64,000 nt of DNA, taken from Pedobacter steynii (lineage in GTDB: Bacteria > Bacteroidota > Bacteroidia > Sphingobacteriales > Sphingobacteriaceae). The position numbers and the translations under genes were made by a program. Where the stretch lies: NCBI RefSeq assembly GCF_001721645.1, contig NZ_CP017141.1, positions 4,216,001 through 4,280,000 on the forward strand. The letters are read 5' to 3'. Below the pieces are notes generated by a model. That model was not told the origin of the DNA and ran no database searches. It saw nothing but the letters and a program-made list of their open reading frames with translations. This document shows positions 24,239 to 33,338 of this stretch, one piece after another. Each line of letters opens with the position of its first letter. Position 1 is the stretch's first letter.

Positions 24239-25768
24239 TTAGATATTTTTAGGCGTATATACTTTGATTACGCCATCATTCTCACTGCTGATAATTAACA
24301 AACTCTTTTTGGTCGGGCTATTTTTAGCGGCGATAAAAAGTACGCCTTCTGGTTCCTTTCCGGTCTTTAACAACTGGAGGAAAACGGGAGCTGAAGGATT
24401 CGTTACGTCATAAGTGGCTACGGATTCTGCTCTTTCCAGGCCAACGAAGGCTAGTTTTTTAGCACCCATAGTTCCAATAGCTATCCCTTCTGGTTCCACG
24501 CCCTTGTCGTCGCTTCTTTTGTCGCTATACAGGCTTGCAGCTATCGCTTTTACTTCCAGTTCATTTTTGCTATCAAAGACCTGCGTGCCGGTATTGCCAT
24601 TCCATATACTGAATGAACGTGCTCCAAAGGAATACAAAGCATCGTAATCTCCGTCTCCATCCGTATCTCCCAGTGTAGAAGTGATGTTAAGTCTTCCTAG
24701 TTGTTCTTTCTTTTGCAGTAAGCCTGCAGTAGGGAAGGCTGTTTGATCCAGTATGATGTCTTTGACTCTTTTTGCCTCAAGAAAGGCTCCTTCGTACTCT
24801 CTGACATCACCTTCATTTGCGGTAAATAAATAAGGCGTTCCTGCTGATTCTAATAATGCGATGGCATCAGGAAGATACATTCCCTTTACCGGCCATTTTC
24901 CTAAGGTAGTTGAACTGTTGTCTTCATCACTTGGGTTAATTCCATTTGCATCCGTATTGTAATCTTTGAAACCCAAAGGAAAGATATCCGTGATGGTTTT
25001 TTCTGCAATATTGATTTTAGCAATTGCATTATTTTCCTGTAAGGTTACCCATGCAGTCTTTGAGTCTTCAGATACCGTAATGTATTCCGGCTCAATATCT
25101 TTTAAGAAATCTTTACCGGGGCCAAAAACTCGGAACCCTTTTTTTTCCAATGCCTCTCGTTGAGCCGCGAAAGCAGAGAAATTAATGGTGTTCACCGCAT
25201 AGTTGTCGTTCACAGAAATGATAGAAACAGTGCCAATTGGGTCAACTGTGTACGTTGCATTCGGCTCACCTTCGTTGGCTGTCAGAATGTATTTGCCATC
25301 GGGAGAGAAAGTAATCATATCGGGAAGTGCGCCTACGTTGATCACTTTAATCTCACTGTTGTCGCTGGTTTTAAAAACGGCTACTTTGCCATTTTCAGTT
25401 TTGTTAACGGATTCGATAGCAGCAGCTAGTTTTCCGTCGTGCACACTTAGGCTGTTTACAAGACCGCCATAAGGAGCTATGCTGATAGACCCGATCTTTG
25501 TCATGCTTTTCGGATCTTTGAAGTCAATTACATCTATCCTGTTGTTGTTTTCGGTATTGTTTACTACGAATAAACGGTTGGTGATGGGGTCAAAAGCGGT
25601 GATTTCTGCCGCTCCTGTTTCGCCTACATCAATGCTGCCAATTTCTGCAAAGGTCGCAGGGTCTTCATTTACAATCACTTCCGGTATTTCTATCGGTGTT
25701 TCAGTGTTTTCTTTTTTACAGCCCAGAAAGGCGATCAGCAGAAAACTAAATAGTAAGTTTCTTTTCAT
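24239..25768 (-). CDS. Choice-of-anchor I beta-propeller lipoprotein
   Basis: A 509-aa lipoprotein (lipobox LIAFLGCKKE, Cys about 17). It has the repeat pattern of the choice-of-anchor I family, a seven-bladed beta-propeller related to the mesenchyme-specific cell-surface glycoprotein: ITAFDPITNRLFVVNN, DMITFSPDGKYILTANEGEPN, and ANEGDVREYEG. The phrase GDTDGDGDYDALYSFGARSFSIWN is a typical calcium-loop-like stretch of the family. Function is unknown; some relatives are annotated as alkaline-phosphatase-like or phytase-like. Single gene between a bidirectional terminator and the histidine kinase. Confidence 0.87.
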   Translation of the reverse strand: MKRNLLFSFLLIAFLGCKKENTETPIEIPEVIVNEDPATFAEIGSIDVGETGAAEITAFDPITNRLFVVNNTENNNRIDVIDFKDPKSMTKIGSISIAPYGGLVNSLSVHDGKLAAAIESVNKTENGKVAVFKTSDNSEIKVINVGALPDMITFSPDGKYILTANEGEPNATYTVDPIGTVSIISVNDNYAVNTINFSAFAAQREALEKKGFRVFGPGKDFLKDIEPEYITVSEDSKTAWVTLQENNAIAKINIAEKTITDIFPLGFKDYNTDANGINPSDEDNSSTTLGKWPVKGMYLPDAIALLESAGTPYLFTANEGDVREYEGAFLEAKRVKDIILDQTAFPTAGLLQKKEQLGRLNITSTLGDTDGDGDYDALYSFGARSFSIWNGNTGTQVFDSKNELEVKAIAASLYSDKRSDDKGVEPEGIAIGTMGAKKLAFVGLERAESVATYDVTNPSAPVFLQLLKTGKEPEGVLFIAAKNSPTKKSLLIISSENDGVIKVYTPKNI

Positions 25769-25991
25769 AAAAGCAGGTGTTCTTTAGGTAAGGAAATGTG
25801 GCTTATTTGTAAAATGTATGGTGGTTCCAATCCGACAAAAGTATCCGCGGGATGTTATCCGGCTTTAAGCTTTAGGTTATGATATTGTTAACGATGACCA
25901 GATTAATTATTCTAAAATTGATCTGCCTGGAAAACATAAATGTTATTTTTCTGTTAAAGGAACAAGGGCATAAAAATTGCGCGTGCCAGGT

Positions 25992-27911
25992 ATGAATAAT
26001 GCTTACTCAGAAGATCCGGACGATTCTCTATATAAGGGAGTGATGTTTCAGTCTTTTTTTAAAGACGCTCCTCAGTCTGTTGTAATTAAAGCAAATGTTC
26101 CTCATTTTACCATTCTTGCTGTGAGTGACCGTTTTGTAGATATCTCTCTGAAAAGCAGGGCTGAGCTGCTTGGAAAAAATCTGTTTGATGTTTTTCCGGA
26201 CAACACCAAAGATCCCTCAGGAAAGGAGCGTGCACTGACTGCCTTGATGGAGGTGATGAAAACAAAAAAGAAAGTAGAGCTTCCTATTTATAAGTATGAT
26301 ATTTATTCCAGTGATACCGGCAAAATGGAACCTTTGTATTGGTCGAATTCCAATCAACCCGTTTTTAATGAGGCGGGCGAGGTTAGTTATATCATAAATA
26401 CGACCATGAATGTTACCGCTCAGGTGATGTTAAAAGAAATGGCCGATAGCTCAGAAGAGAATCTGGTATTGCAGAAACAGCGATTAAATAAGATGTTTTT
26501 GAAGGCGCCCATGGGGATGGCGCTGTACTCAAAAGGTGATTTTATCATCGAATATGCCAATGAGGCTATTTGTAAGATGTGGAATAAAGGATCTCCTGAA
26601 GAAGTATTGGGTCACTCTATTTTTGAGCTGATCCCTTCTCTGAAAGAAGCTGGTTATAAAGAGATTTACGAAGAGGTGGTGAATACGGGCAAGGCGTATC
26701 TGACTAAGGAGTCCCCTGTAACCTACGACCGTAACGGGGTAATGGAGACTTATTATTTTGACCTGAACCTGGAGCCGGTATATGGTTTAAAAAAAGAAAT
26801 TACCGGATTGCTTTCTCTGGCCAATGAGGTGACAGAACAGGTTGCGACCAGAAAAACAATTGAGAATGCCGAGGAGAGACTTCGTTTGGCATCTGAAGCG
26901 ACAGGCATAGGGAGCTGGGATCTTAATCTGCAGACCAGGGAAATAGTTTATTCTTCCAGCCTGGCTGATTTGTTTGGGTATCCTGGAGTAACTGACCTGA
27001 CTCATGAACAACTTCGTGCTATGATTCATCCTGAGGATACCGGAGCAGTAGAGCTGGCTTTTCAGACTGCGCTAATCTCTGGGAAATATAATTATCAGGC
27101 CAGGATTGTTCGTCCGGATAAGATCATTTACTGGGTTAAAGTGATGGGGAAAGTGCTGTTCAGTAAAGAAGGTACGCCACTAAGGATGTTGGGTACGGTA
27201 ATGGACATTACAGAGAGTAAGCATGAAGAGATTCAAAAGAATGATTTTATTGCCATTGCCAGTCATGAATTAAAAACCCCATTGACTTCCTTAAAGGGGT
27301 ATGCTCAATTGCTGAAAACAGGAAAGGGAGTGTCTGATCCGGCATTTGTAAGTAGTATCGGCACAAGAATCGAAGGTCAGATCAATAAAATGACCAAGCT
27401 GGTGTATAGTTTTCTTGACCTTTCTAGAATAGAATCTAATAAAACAGAGCTGATAAAGGAGCTGATCGACCTGAATCAGATCATCCGGGATGTGGCGGCT
27501 GATTATTTGTTTCAGGAAAGAAACCATCCAATATCTTTTGAGCCTCAGGAACTGCCATTGATTTTTGCTGACCGCCACAAGATTACGCAGGTGATTGACA
27601 ACCTCATCAGTAATGCCATTAAATACTCACCTCAGGGAGGAACAGTATTGGTGACCGCAGTACTACAGAAAGAACAGGTACTGGTCTCTGTTGAAGATCA
27701 TGGAATTGGAATTGATAATAACCATACGCAAAAGATCTTTGACCGTTTTTACCGGATTGATGACCTGCAGGTAAAAAATGCTTCGGGATTTGGTATCGGT
27801 CTATATCTTTGCGCAGACATCATTGCCCGTCATAACGGGAAAATTGGTTTGAAAAGTGAGCCCGGAGTAGGAAGTAATTTTTATTTCACTTTGCCTTTGA
27901 GCATCAATTGA
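25992..27911 (+). CDS. Multi-PAS sensor histidine kinase
   Basis: A 639-aa cytosolic kinase without membrane segments. Three PAS-like domains can be followed: about 20-140, 155-285 and 300-410 (the third with the PAS_3-type ending DGTVMDITE-like, here LGTVMDITESKHEE). The HisKA domain carries His425 in ASHELKTPLTSLKGYAQLL, and the HATPase has DNLISNAIKYS, VEDHGIGID and GFGIGLYLCADI. It may sense a soluble ligand or redox state. I prefer ATG 25992; a TTG five codons earlier is also open. No response regulator is adjacent; the lut operon is convergent. Confidence 0.88.
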   Translation: MNNAYSEDPDDSLYKGVMFQSFFKDAPQSVVIKANVPHFTILAVSDRFVDISLKSRAELLGKNLFDVFPDNTKDPSGKERALTALMEVMKTKKKVELPIYKYDIYSSDTGKMEPLYWSNSNQPVFNEAGEVSYIINTTMNVTAQVMLKEMADSSEENLVLQKQRLNKMFLKAPMGMALYSKGDFIIEYANEAICKMWNKGSPEEVLGHSIFELIPSLKEAGYKEIYEEVVNTGKAYLTKESPVTYDRNGVMETYYFDLNLEPVYGLKKEITGLLSLANEVTEQVATRKTIENAEERLRLASEATGIGSWDLNLQTREIVYSSSLADLFGYPGVTDLTHEQLRAMIHPEDTGAVELAFQTALISGKYNYQARIVRPDKIIYWVKVMGKVLFSKEGTPLRMLGTVMDITESKHEEIQKNDFIAIASHELKTPLTSLKGYAQLLKTGKGVSDPAFVSSIGTRIEGQINKMTKLVYSFLDLSRIESNKTELIKELIDLNQIIRDVAADYLFQERNHPISFEPQELPLIFADRHKITQVIDNLISNAIKYSPQGGTVLVTAVLQKEQVLVSVEDHGIGIDNNHTQKIFDRFYRIDDLQVKNASGFGIGLYLCADIIARHNGKIGLKSEPGVGSNFYFTLPLSIN

Positions 27912-27967
27912 TTAAAGTGGTTTTCTTGTGATTCCCTGAGTTTAATTGTTGTAGAGCTGAACTGATC

Positions 27968-28558
27968 TTAACCGATATCCAGGATAAATACGGTCATATT
28001 CTTTGGACCATGAGCGCCTAATACTAAAGATTGTTCGATATCCGCAGTCTTGGAAGGACCTGCAATAAAAGTTCCGAAATCATATAAGGAGTCAGATACC
28101 TTTGCATAAGCCTCATGCATATTGGAACAGATGTCCTTTCTCTGAACTACCACTGCTAACTGCTGACAAATAAAAGGAATAACCCTTTGCTTCATTAACT
28201 CTTCTGTTACCCATAATGCTGCATTTTCAGCTACACCGAAATGTGCTTTGATAATGGCAATATCGATGTCTTCATAGCTGTGTGGATCTTGTTCTTCCCA
28301 GTTTGCTTCGGTAACTGCAGCCAACTCTGGTAAAGTAGAAATGATCCTTTTCTGATCTGCAAAATGTGTACTTATGTATTCCTGAATTTCAGCGTAACTC
28401 TTTACCGGAACCGCAGTTCCTCCGATATTGCCAAGTACGTTGCTGAATACTTCTATCGCATCGGGATATTGAATAGGGGCGGTTAAATCGGCGGGTAACT
28501 TACTTAAGTCCGGCTGGTTTTCTTTGATACGGGAAAGGATTGCTATTCTGCTAGTCAT
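27968..28558 (-). CDS. lutC: Lactate utilization protein C, LUD domain
   Basis: A 196-aa LUD-domain protein, third gene of a lutABC-type operon for oxidation of L-lactate to pyruvate. The LUD core FADQKRIISTLPE, VTEELMKQRVIPFICQQLAVVV and VLGAHGPKNMTVFILD at the end are typical of LutC. I start at the ATG at 28558, which begins MTSRIAILSRIKEN and overlaps the LutB stop by 8 bp, showing translational coupling. The longer frame reaches deep into lutB and is unlikely. No lactate permease gene is adjacent. Confidence 0.87.
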   Translation of the reverse strand: MTSRIAILSRIKENQPDLSKLPADLTAPIQYPDAIEVFSNVLGNIGGTAVPVKSYAEIQEYISTHFADQKRIISTLPELAAVTEANWEEQDPHSYEDIDIAIIKAHFGVAENAALWVTEELMKQRVIPFICQQLAVVVQRKDICSNMHEAYAKVSDSLYDFGTFIAGPSKTADIEQSLVLGAHGPKNMTVFILDIG

Positions 28559-29927
28559 TATTGTTGTTCTTATACCATTCACTGAAAGACTGTTTTGGCG
28601 GCTCTGGCATTTCGCGTTGCTTATACCAGGCATTGAGCTTATTGTTGACCATAAACGGAGCGATTTTCATTACCCACCGGCCAGCTTTTCCTGCATTTTT
28701 ATAAATGAAAGGATGAGATAAGGTCAGATCCATAACTTTCATAGCTACCGCCTTTTTGGTATCGGCGTAACCCTCTTTAACAATCACTTGTCTCCATTTA
28801 TAGAGTTGTTCGTGGATGTTGATCTTTACCGGACATACATTAGTGCAGGAGCCACAAAGAGTGGATGCAAAGGGAAGGTCTGCATAGGCTTTCATGTCCA
28901 GATTAGGGGCAAGAATAGAGCCTATAGGCCCTGCAATAGCAGTGTGGTAGCTGTGTCCGCCACTTCTACGGTAAACCGGACAGGTATTCATGCAGGCGCC
29001 GCAACGGATACATTTTAAAGAATTTCGAAAATCTGCTCTCCCCAGTTGTTTAGTCCTGCCGTTGTCTACCAGGACCAGGTGCATTTCCTGTCCGGCTCTG
29101 GGCTTGCTGAAATGGCTGGAGTAGGTCGTGATCGGTTGTCCGGTTGCACTTCTGGCAAGCAGCCTTAAAAATACAGAAAGGTGTTTTCTTTTTGGGATGA
29201 TCTTTTCAATTCCCATACAGGCAATGTGGACCTCGGAAAGATGTGCACCCATATCTGCATTTCCTTCGTTTGTACATACGACAAACTCTCCTGTTTCAGC
29301 AATAGCGAAGTTGACACCGGTAATGGCTGCTTTTCGGGTAAGGAATTTTTCGCGGAGGTGAATTCTGGCTGCAGCTGTTAAAAACTGAGGATCAGATTCA
29401 CCCTGAGGTGTTCCCAGGTGTTCATGGAACAACTCGCCGATCTCTTCTTTCTTTTTATGGATACAGGGCAGTACAATATGGCTTGGTGGCTCTTCGGCAA
29501 GCTGAACGATGCGCTCACCAAGGTCGGTGTCAATTACTTCAATTCCATTTTTATGGAGGTATTCATTCAGATGGCACTCCTCGGTAAGCATGGATTTGCT
29601 TTTTACAATCCTGGTCACTTCCTTTGCTTTTAATATAGCGTGGACAATCTGGTTGTGTTCATCTGCATCAGCGGCCCAATGAACGGTGATGCCATTTTGC
29701 TGGGCTTTCGCTTCAAACTCCAATAAGTAGTCATGCAGATTGGAAAGTACATTGTCTTTGATTTGAGAAGCATTCTCCCTCAACGACTCCCATTCGGGGA
29801 GTGTATGTGCTGCTTTGTCCCGCTTAGCGCGAACAAACCATAGGGTTTCGTCATGCCAGTCTACCCGTGCTTCGTCTTCATTAAAAATATCAGCTAATCC
29901 TGCGTGGTCCTTTGTTCCTGTGCTCAT
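28551..29927 (-). CDS. lutB: Lactate utilization iron-sulfur protein LutB
   Basis: A 458-aa protein with an N-terminal LUD domain (SMLTEECHLNEYLHKNGIEVIDTDLGERI) and a C-terminal ferredoxin part. The first cluster motif is CIRCGACMNTCPVY (about residue 307 onwards) and the second is CGSCTNVCPVKI. This is the electron-carrying subunit of the LutABC L-lactate dehydrogenase. It lies 12 bp after lutA and overlaps lutC, so all three are one operon. Confidence 0.93.
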   Translation of the reverse strand: MSTGTKDHAGLADIFNEDEARVDWHDETLWFVRAKRDKAAHTLPEWESLRENASQIKDNVLSNLHDYLLEFEAKAQQNGITVHWAADADEHNQIVHAILKAKEVTRIVKSKSMLTEECHLNEYLHKNGIEVIDTDLGERIVQLAEEPPSHIVLPCIHKKKEEIGELFHEHLGTPQGESDPQFLTAAARIHLREKFLTRKAAITGVNFAIAETGEFVVCTNEGNADMGAHLSEVHIACMGIEKIIPKRKHLSVFLRLLARSATGQPITTYSSHFSKPRAGQEMHLVLVDNGRTKQLGRADFRNSLKCIRCGACMNTCPVYRRSGGHSYHTAIAGPIGSILAPNLDMKAYADLPFASTLCGSCTNVCPVKINIHEQLYKWRQVIVKEGYADTKKAVAMKVMDLTLSHPFIYKNAGKAGRWVMKIAPFMVNNKLNAWYKQREMPEPPKQSFSEWYKNNNND

Positions 29928-29939
29928 CTTTTCCTTTTT

Positions 29940-30680
29940 TTAAACTTCTTCTGCATTTAAAATTTCAGCGATATGCAGAACTTTTACCTGGCTGTTCTGA
30001 CGGCGGAGAATTCCTTCCATATGCATCAGACATGACATATCTGAGGCGGTAATGTATTGTGCTCCATGGTTTATATGATCTGCTACGCGGTCTTTACCCA
30101 TTTTTACGGATATGGCTTCTTCCGCTACACAAAAGGTTCCTCCAAATCCGCAGCATTCGTCGGGCCGGCTTAATTCTACCAGCTCCAGGTCTTGTACCAT
30201 TTGTAGCAGCTGCATAGGTTTTGAAAAAGGGGTGGCAACCAGTTCGGTCATTTGCGACATCTTTAATCCGCGCTGACCATGACAGCTTTGGTGTACACCA
30301 ACTTTATGAGGGAAACGTGCGCTGAGCTTGTCGACCTTCAGGATGTCAGTAAGGAATTCAGTCAGTTCGTATACTTTCTTCCGCACATTGGCCGCTTTAT
30401 CTTCTTCTTCATGACTGTGCAGGTGTTCTTTTACATGTAAAACACAACTCCCGGAGGGAGATACGATATAGTCGAATTCGGCAAAGTTTTTAATGAAAAG
30501 CTCATTGCAGCCCGTGGTCAGGTGTTCAAAGCCTGAGTTGGCCATAGGTTGACCGCAGCAGGTCTGGTGAATTGGATAACTCACTTTAACTCCTAACTTC
30601 TGCAGGAGTTTCAATGTGGCAATTGCCGCATTCGGATAAAACTGGTCAATATAACAAGGAATGAAAAGTCCTACATGCAT
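29940..30680 (-). CDS. lutA: Lactate utilization iron-sulfur protein LutA
   Basis: A 246-aa protein with two cysteine-rich CCG domains: CYIDQFYP with CCGQPMANSG in the first half, and SCHGQRGLKM with CCGFGGTFC in the second. These domains bind iron-sulfur clusters in LutA, heterodisulfide reductase and GlpC. First gene of the lut operon. Upstream lie 290 bp shared with the divergent LacI gene; no promoter of the TAnnTTTG type is clear for lutA. Confidence 0.93.
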   Translation of the reverse strand: MHVGLFIPCYIDQFYPNAAIATLKLLQKLGVKVSYPIHQTCCGQPMANSGFEHLTTGCNELFIKNFAEFDYIVSPSGSCVLHVKEHLHSHEEEDKAANVRKKVYELTEFLTDILKVDKLSARFPHKVGVHQSCHGQRGLKMSQMTELVATPFSKPMQLLQMVQDLELVELSRPDECCGFGGTFCVAEEAISVKMGKDRVADHINHGAQYITASDMSCLMHMEGILRRQNSQVKVLHIAEILNAEEV

Positions 30681-30897
30681 AACTGGAAAATTTTGTTTCA
30701 GCAGCCGGAAATAGCGTCTGAATTCCTTTTAAAAAGGGGAAGGTAGCTGTTTTTGTTCAATTATGAAAACCTTTGTAGAAGGCCTGGGTAGTGGTTCTGA
30801 TCCTGGTCCTGACTGAAGAGGTATTTGTCCTGCTGGCGTCAATTCCGCTTAATATATTGCCAAAATAATGGAGGAGATATTGTCACTCTTAAATTAC

Positions 30898-30911
30898 TGA
30901 AAACGTTTTCA
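30898..30911. promoter_or_regulatory. LacI-type operator, perfect 14-bp palindrome
   Basis: TGAAAACGTTTTCA is a perfect palindrome with the central CG step contacted by LacI/GalR-family proteins. It lies 61 bp before the LacI-family gene and 218 bp before lutA. It is the likely site by which the regulator controls its own gene and the uronate operon. Confidence 0.72.
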
Positions 30912-30971
30912 TTTTATGAAGTAAATGACTAGCTTGCCTCTGTTTAACTTCGAATGATTTTAATATTATCA

Positions 30972-32006
30972 ATGAGTAAGGACAAGAAACCACAGGAGAA
31001 TACGATTCTTGATATTGCGGAAGCCTTAAAGCTATCTCCGGCTACGATATCAAGGGCTTTGAATAACCATCCTCATGTAAAAGAGAAAACGAAAAGTGAT
31101 GTCCTGAAAATGGCGGCTCAACTGGGCTATAGGAGAAATCAGATGGCTTCGGGACTACGGAGTAATAAAACCCATACGGTTGGTTTAATTGTTCCCCGGA
31201 TTTCCATGTTTTTCCATGCAGAAGTAATTACCACAATTCAGAACAGTCTGCATAAACACGGATACAACCTGATCATTTGCCAGTCCAACGACCTGCTTAG
31301 TATGGAACAGGAGCTGGCGGAGATTTTATATTCCTCCAGAGTAGATGCCCTGATTGTGGCCTGTACTTTACAACCCACTGATTTTAGCCATTTTGATAAA
31401 CTGGTAGGCAGCGGAATTCCGGTCATCTTTTACGATCGCGTTCCTTTGAATACCTATAATGCCACCTTTATTAAGGGGGATGATTTCAGAGGAGGTTATC
31501 TGGCTACAGTACATCTGATTGAAACCGGTTGTAAACGAATTGCCCACATTTCCGGAAAATTAAGTTCTAACCTTTATCAGGACAGGACTGCAGGATATCG
31601 GAAAGCGATGGAACAGCATAAACTTTCTGTAAATGAAGAATGGGTATTTCATCAGGAATTGACTCATGAAAATGCCAGGGAAGCCATGACCAGAATGTTT
31701 GAAGGGGAGACGGTCCCTGACGCTTTGTTTTGCGCCAACGATGTAACCGCGATCGCTGCTTTGGAGTTTGCAAAAGAGAATGGAATTGTGGTTCCCGATG
31801 ATTTGAAGATGATCGGTTATTCAAATGATCCAAGGACTTCCATCATTTCTCCTTCTATATCGACGATAGAACAGCATCCGGACAAAGTAGGAAAAAGAAT
31901 TGTAGAGGTGTTAATGGACCTGTTAAAGAACGGACCGGAGAAACCGGAGGTGAAGGCGAGACCCCATGTGATTCCGGTGGAGCTGATCAGAAGGATGTCT
32001 TCTTAG
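30972..32006 (+). CDS. LacI-family transcriptional regulator of the uronate/glycan locus
   Basis: A 344-aa regulator. Helix-turn-helix: TILDIAEALKLSPATISRALNN with the hinge helix YRRNQMASGLRS. The periplasmic-binding-like domain follows (HTVGLIVPRI, LIVACTLQP, IPVIFYDR, FCANDVTAIAAL, IGYSNDP). The ATG at 30972 gives MSKDKKPQE before the HTH; an earlier start adds six hydrophobic residues unlikely in this family. It leads a series of co-directional genes for unsaturated uronate breakdown, 55 bp before GH88, so a ligand such as a keto-deoxy uronate is plausible. A matching palindrome lies upstream. Confidence 0.92.
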   Translation: MSKDKKPQENTILDIAEALKLSPATISRALNNHPHVKEKTKSDVLKMAAQLGYRRNQMASGLRSNKTHTVGLIVPRISMFFHAEVITTIQNSLHKHGYNLIICQSNDLLSMEQELAEILYSSRVDALIVACTLQPTDFSHFDKLVGSGIPVIFYDRVPLNTYNATFIKGDDFRGGYLATVHLIETGCKRIAHISGKLSSNLYQDRTAGYRKAMEQHKLSVNEEWVFHQELTHENAREAMTRMFEGETVPDALFCANDVTAIAALEFAKENGIVVPDDLKMIGYSNDPRTSIISPSISTIEQHPDKVGKRIVEVLMDLLKNGPEKPEVKARPHVIPVELIRRMSS

Positions 32007-32061
32007 CGGTGTTAAAATATGAAACTTGTTTAATATAAATTTTGAAATAAATAGGATAATT

Positions 32062-33264
32062 ATGCGAAAGCTTGTAGTTTTTTTTAGCTGTTTAATGCTG
32101 AACAGTATGGTTTTGATGGCCCAGGACAACGGAGGGAAGATTGGAATGGGACAATTGATTGATGAACAGTTTAAATTTGCGGAACAGCAATATAAGGTGC
32201 TGGCCAGAAATGTTCCGGCAGATGTCATGCCTCAGACCTATAATGCAAAGACAGATAAGGTCCAGACCAGCGATACCAAATGGTGGTGCAGTGGTTTTTA
32301 TCCTGGAACTCTCTTATATATCTATGAGTATACGAAAGATCCGGAAATTCTGAAAGAAGCTGATGCGCGTCTGGGAATTCTGGAAAAAGAAAAACATTAT
32401 ACCGGAAACCATGATCTTGGTTTTATGATGTATTGCAGTTTTGGAAATGCTTACCGTCTGTTCAAGAAACCGGAGTATAAAACTACTATTGATACTGCCG
32501 CAGCTTCACTGACCACCCGGTATCGCCCGGCAGCAAAAGTGATCCAGTCCTGGAATGCCAGCAAAAAATGGGGCGGACCAGTGATCATCGACAATATGAT
32601 GAATCTGGAGCTGTTGAGCTGGGTGAGCGACCATGGTGGAGATAAAAAATATAAAGAGATTGCCATTACCCACGCCAACACGACTTTGAAAAACCATTTT
32701 CGTCCGGATTTCAGTTCTTACCACGTAGTGGATTATGACATGAAAACGGGTAAAGTTGTACAAAAACAAACCGCTCAGGGAGCTGCTGATGAATCGGCAT
32801 GGAGCAGGGGACAAAGCTGGGGATTATATGGCTACACGATGATGTACCGCTTTACTAAAGATAAACGTTACCTGACTCAGGCAAAAAACATTGCTAAATT
32901 TATCCTTAGCAACCCTCATTTGCCGAAGGATATGGTTCCTTACTGGGATTTTGACGCACCTGGAATTCCTGATACTTATCGGGACGCCTCGGCTGCTGCA
33001 GTAAATGCTTCCGCTTTACTGGAACTGGCTCAGTATTCAGATAAAAAAGACCGTAAAGTATATGTTTCTGCAGCAGAGAAAATGATCCGTTCACTTGCTT
33101 CTGATGCTTACCGTGCTAAATTGGGCGAAAATGGTGGCTTTCTGTTAATGCACAGCGTAGGCTCAATTCCTCATAAATCGGAAATTGATGTGCCTTTAAC
33201 TTATGCAGATTATTACTTCCTGGAAGCCTTGCACCGTTATAAAAACTGGTACTTAAAATCATAA
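32062..33264 (+). CDS. GH88 unsaturated glucuronyl hydrolase
   Basis: A 400-aa exported enzyme; ATG 32062 begins the signal peptide MRKLVVFFSCLMLNSMVLMA. The two catalytic aspartates of the GH88 (alpha/alpha)6 barrel are visible: Asp118 in NHDLGFMMYC and Asp177 in IIDNMMNLELL. ADESAWSRGQSWGLYGY is a further signature. The enzyme hydrates the unsaturated uronic acid left on oligosaccharides by polysaccharide lyases and so releases it. Neighbours kduI and kduD act on the released sugar. No lyase gene is in the window, so the first cleavage must be encoded elsewhere. Confidence 0.92.
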   Translation: MRKLVVFFSCLMLNSMVLMAQDNGGKIGMGQLIDEQFKFAEQQYKVLARNVPADVMPQTYNAKTDKVQTSDTKWWCSGFYPGTLLYIYEYTKDPEILKEADARLGILEKEKHYTGNHDLGFMMYCSFGNAYRLFKKPEYKTTIDTAAASLTTRYRPAAKVIQSWNASKKWGGPVIIDNMMNLELLSWVSDHGGDKKYKEIAITHANTTLKNHFRPDFSSYHVVDYDMKTGKVVQKQTAQGAADESAWSRGQSWGLYGYTMMYRFTKDKRYLTQAKNIAKFILSNPHLPKDMVPYWDFDAPGIPDTYRDASAAAVNASALLELAQYSDKKDRKVYVSAAEKMIRSLASDAYRAKLGENGGFLLMHSVGSIPHKSEIDVPLTYADYYFLEALHRYKNWYLKS

Positions 33265-33338
33265 TATTCCTGTTCAGGCAATTGCACCTGAACTGATAAA
33301 GAAGAATAACAAAACATTAACGAAATAAAAAAGAGAAG

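Noticed and set aside
28559..28633. Longer start for lutC inside lutB
   Set aside because: The extra residues overlap the end of LutB and do not match LUD proteins; the ATG at 28558 gives the usual N-terminus.
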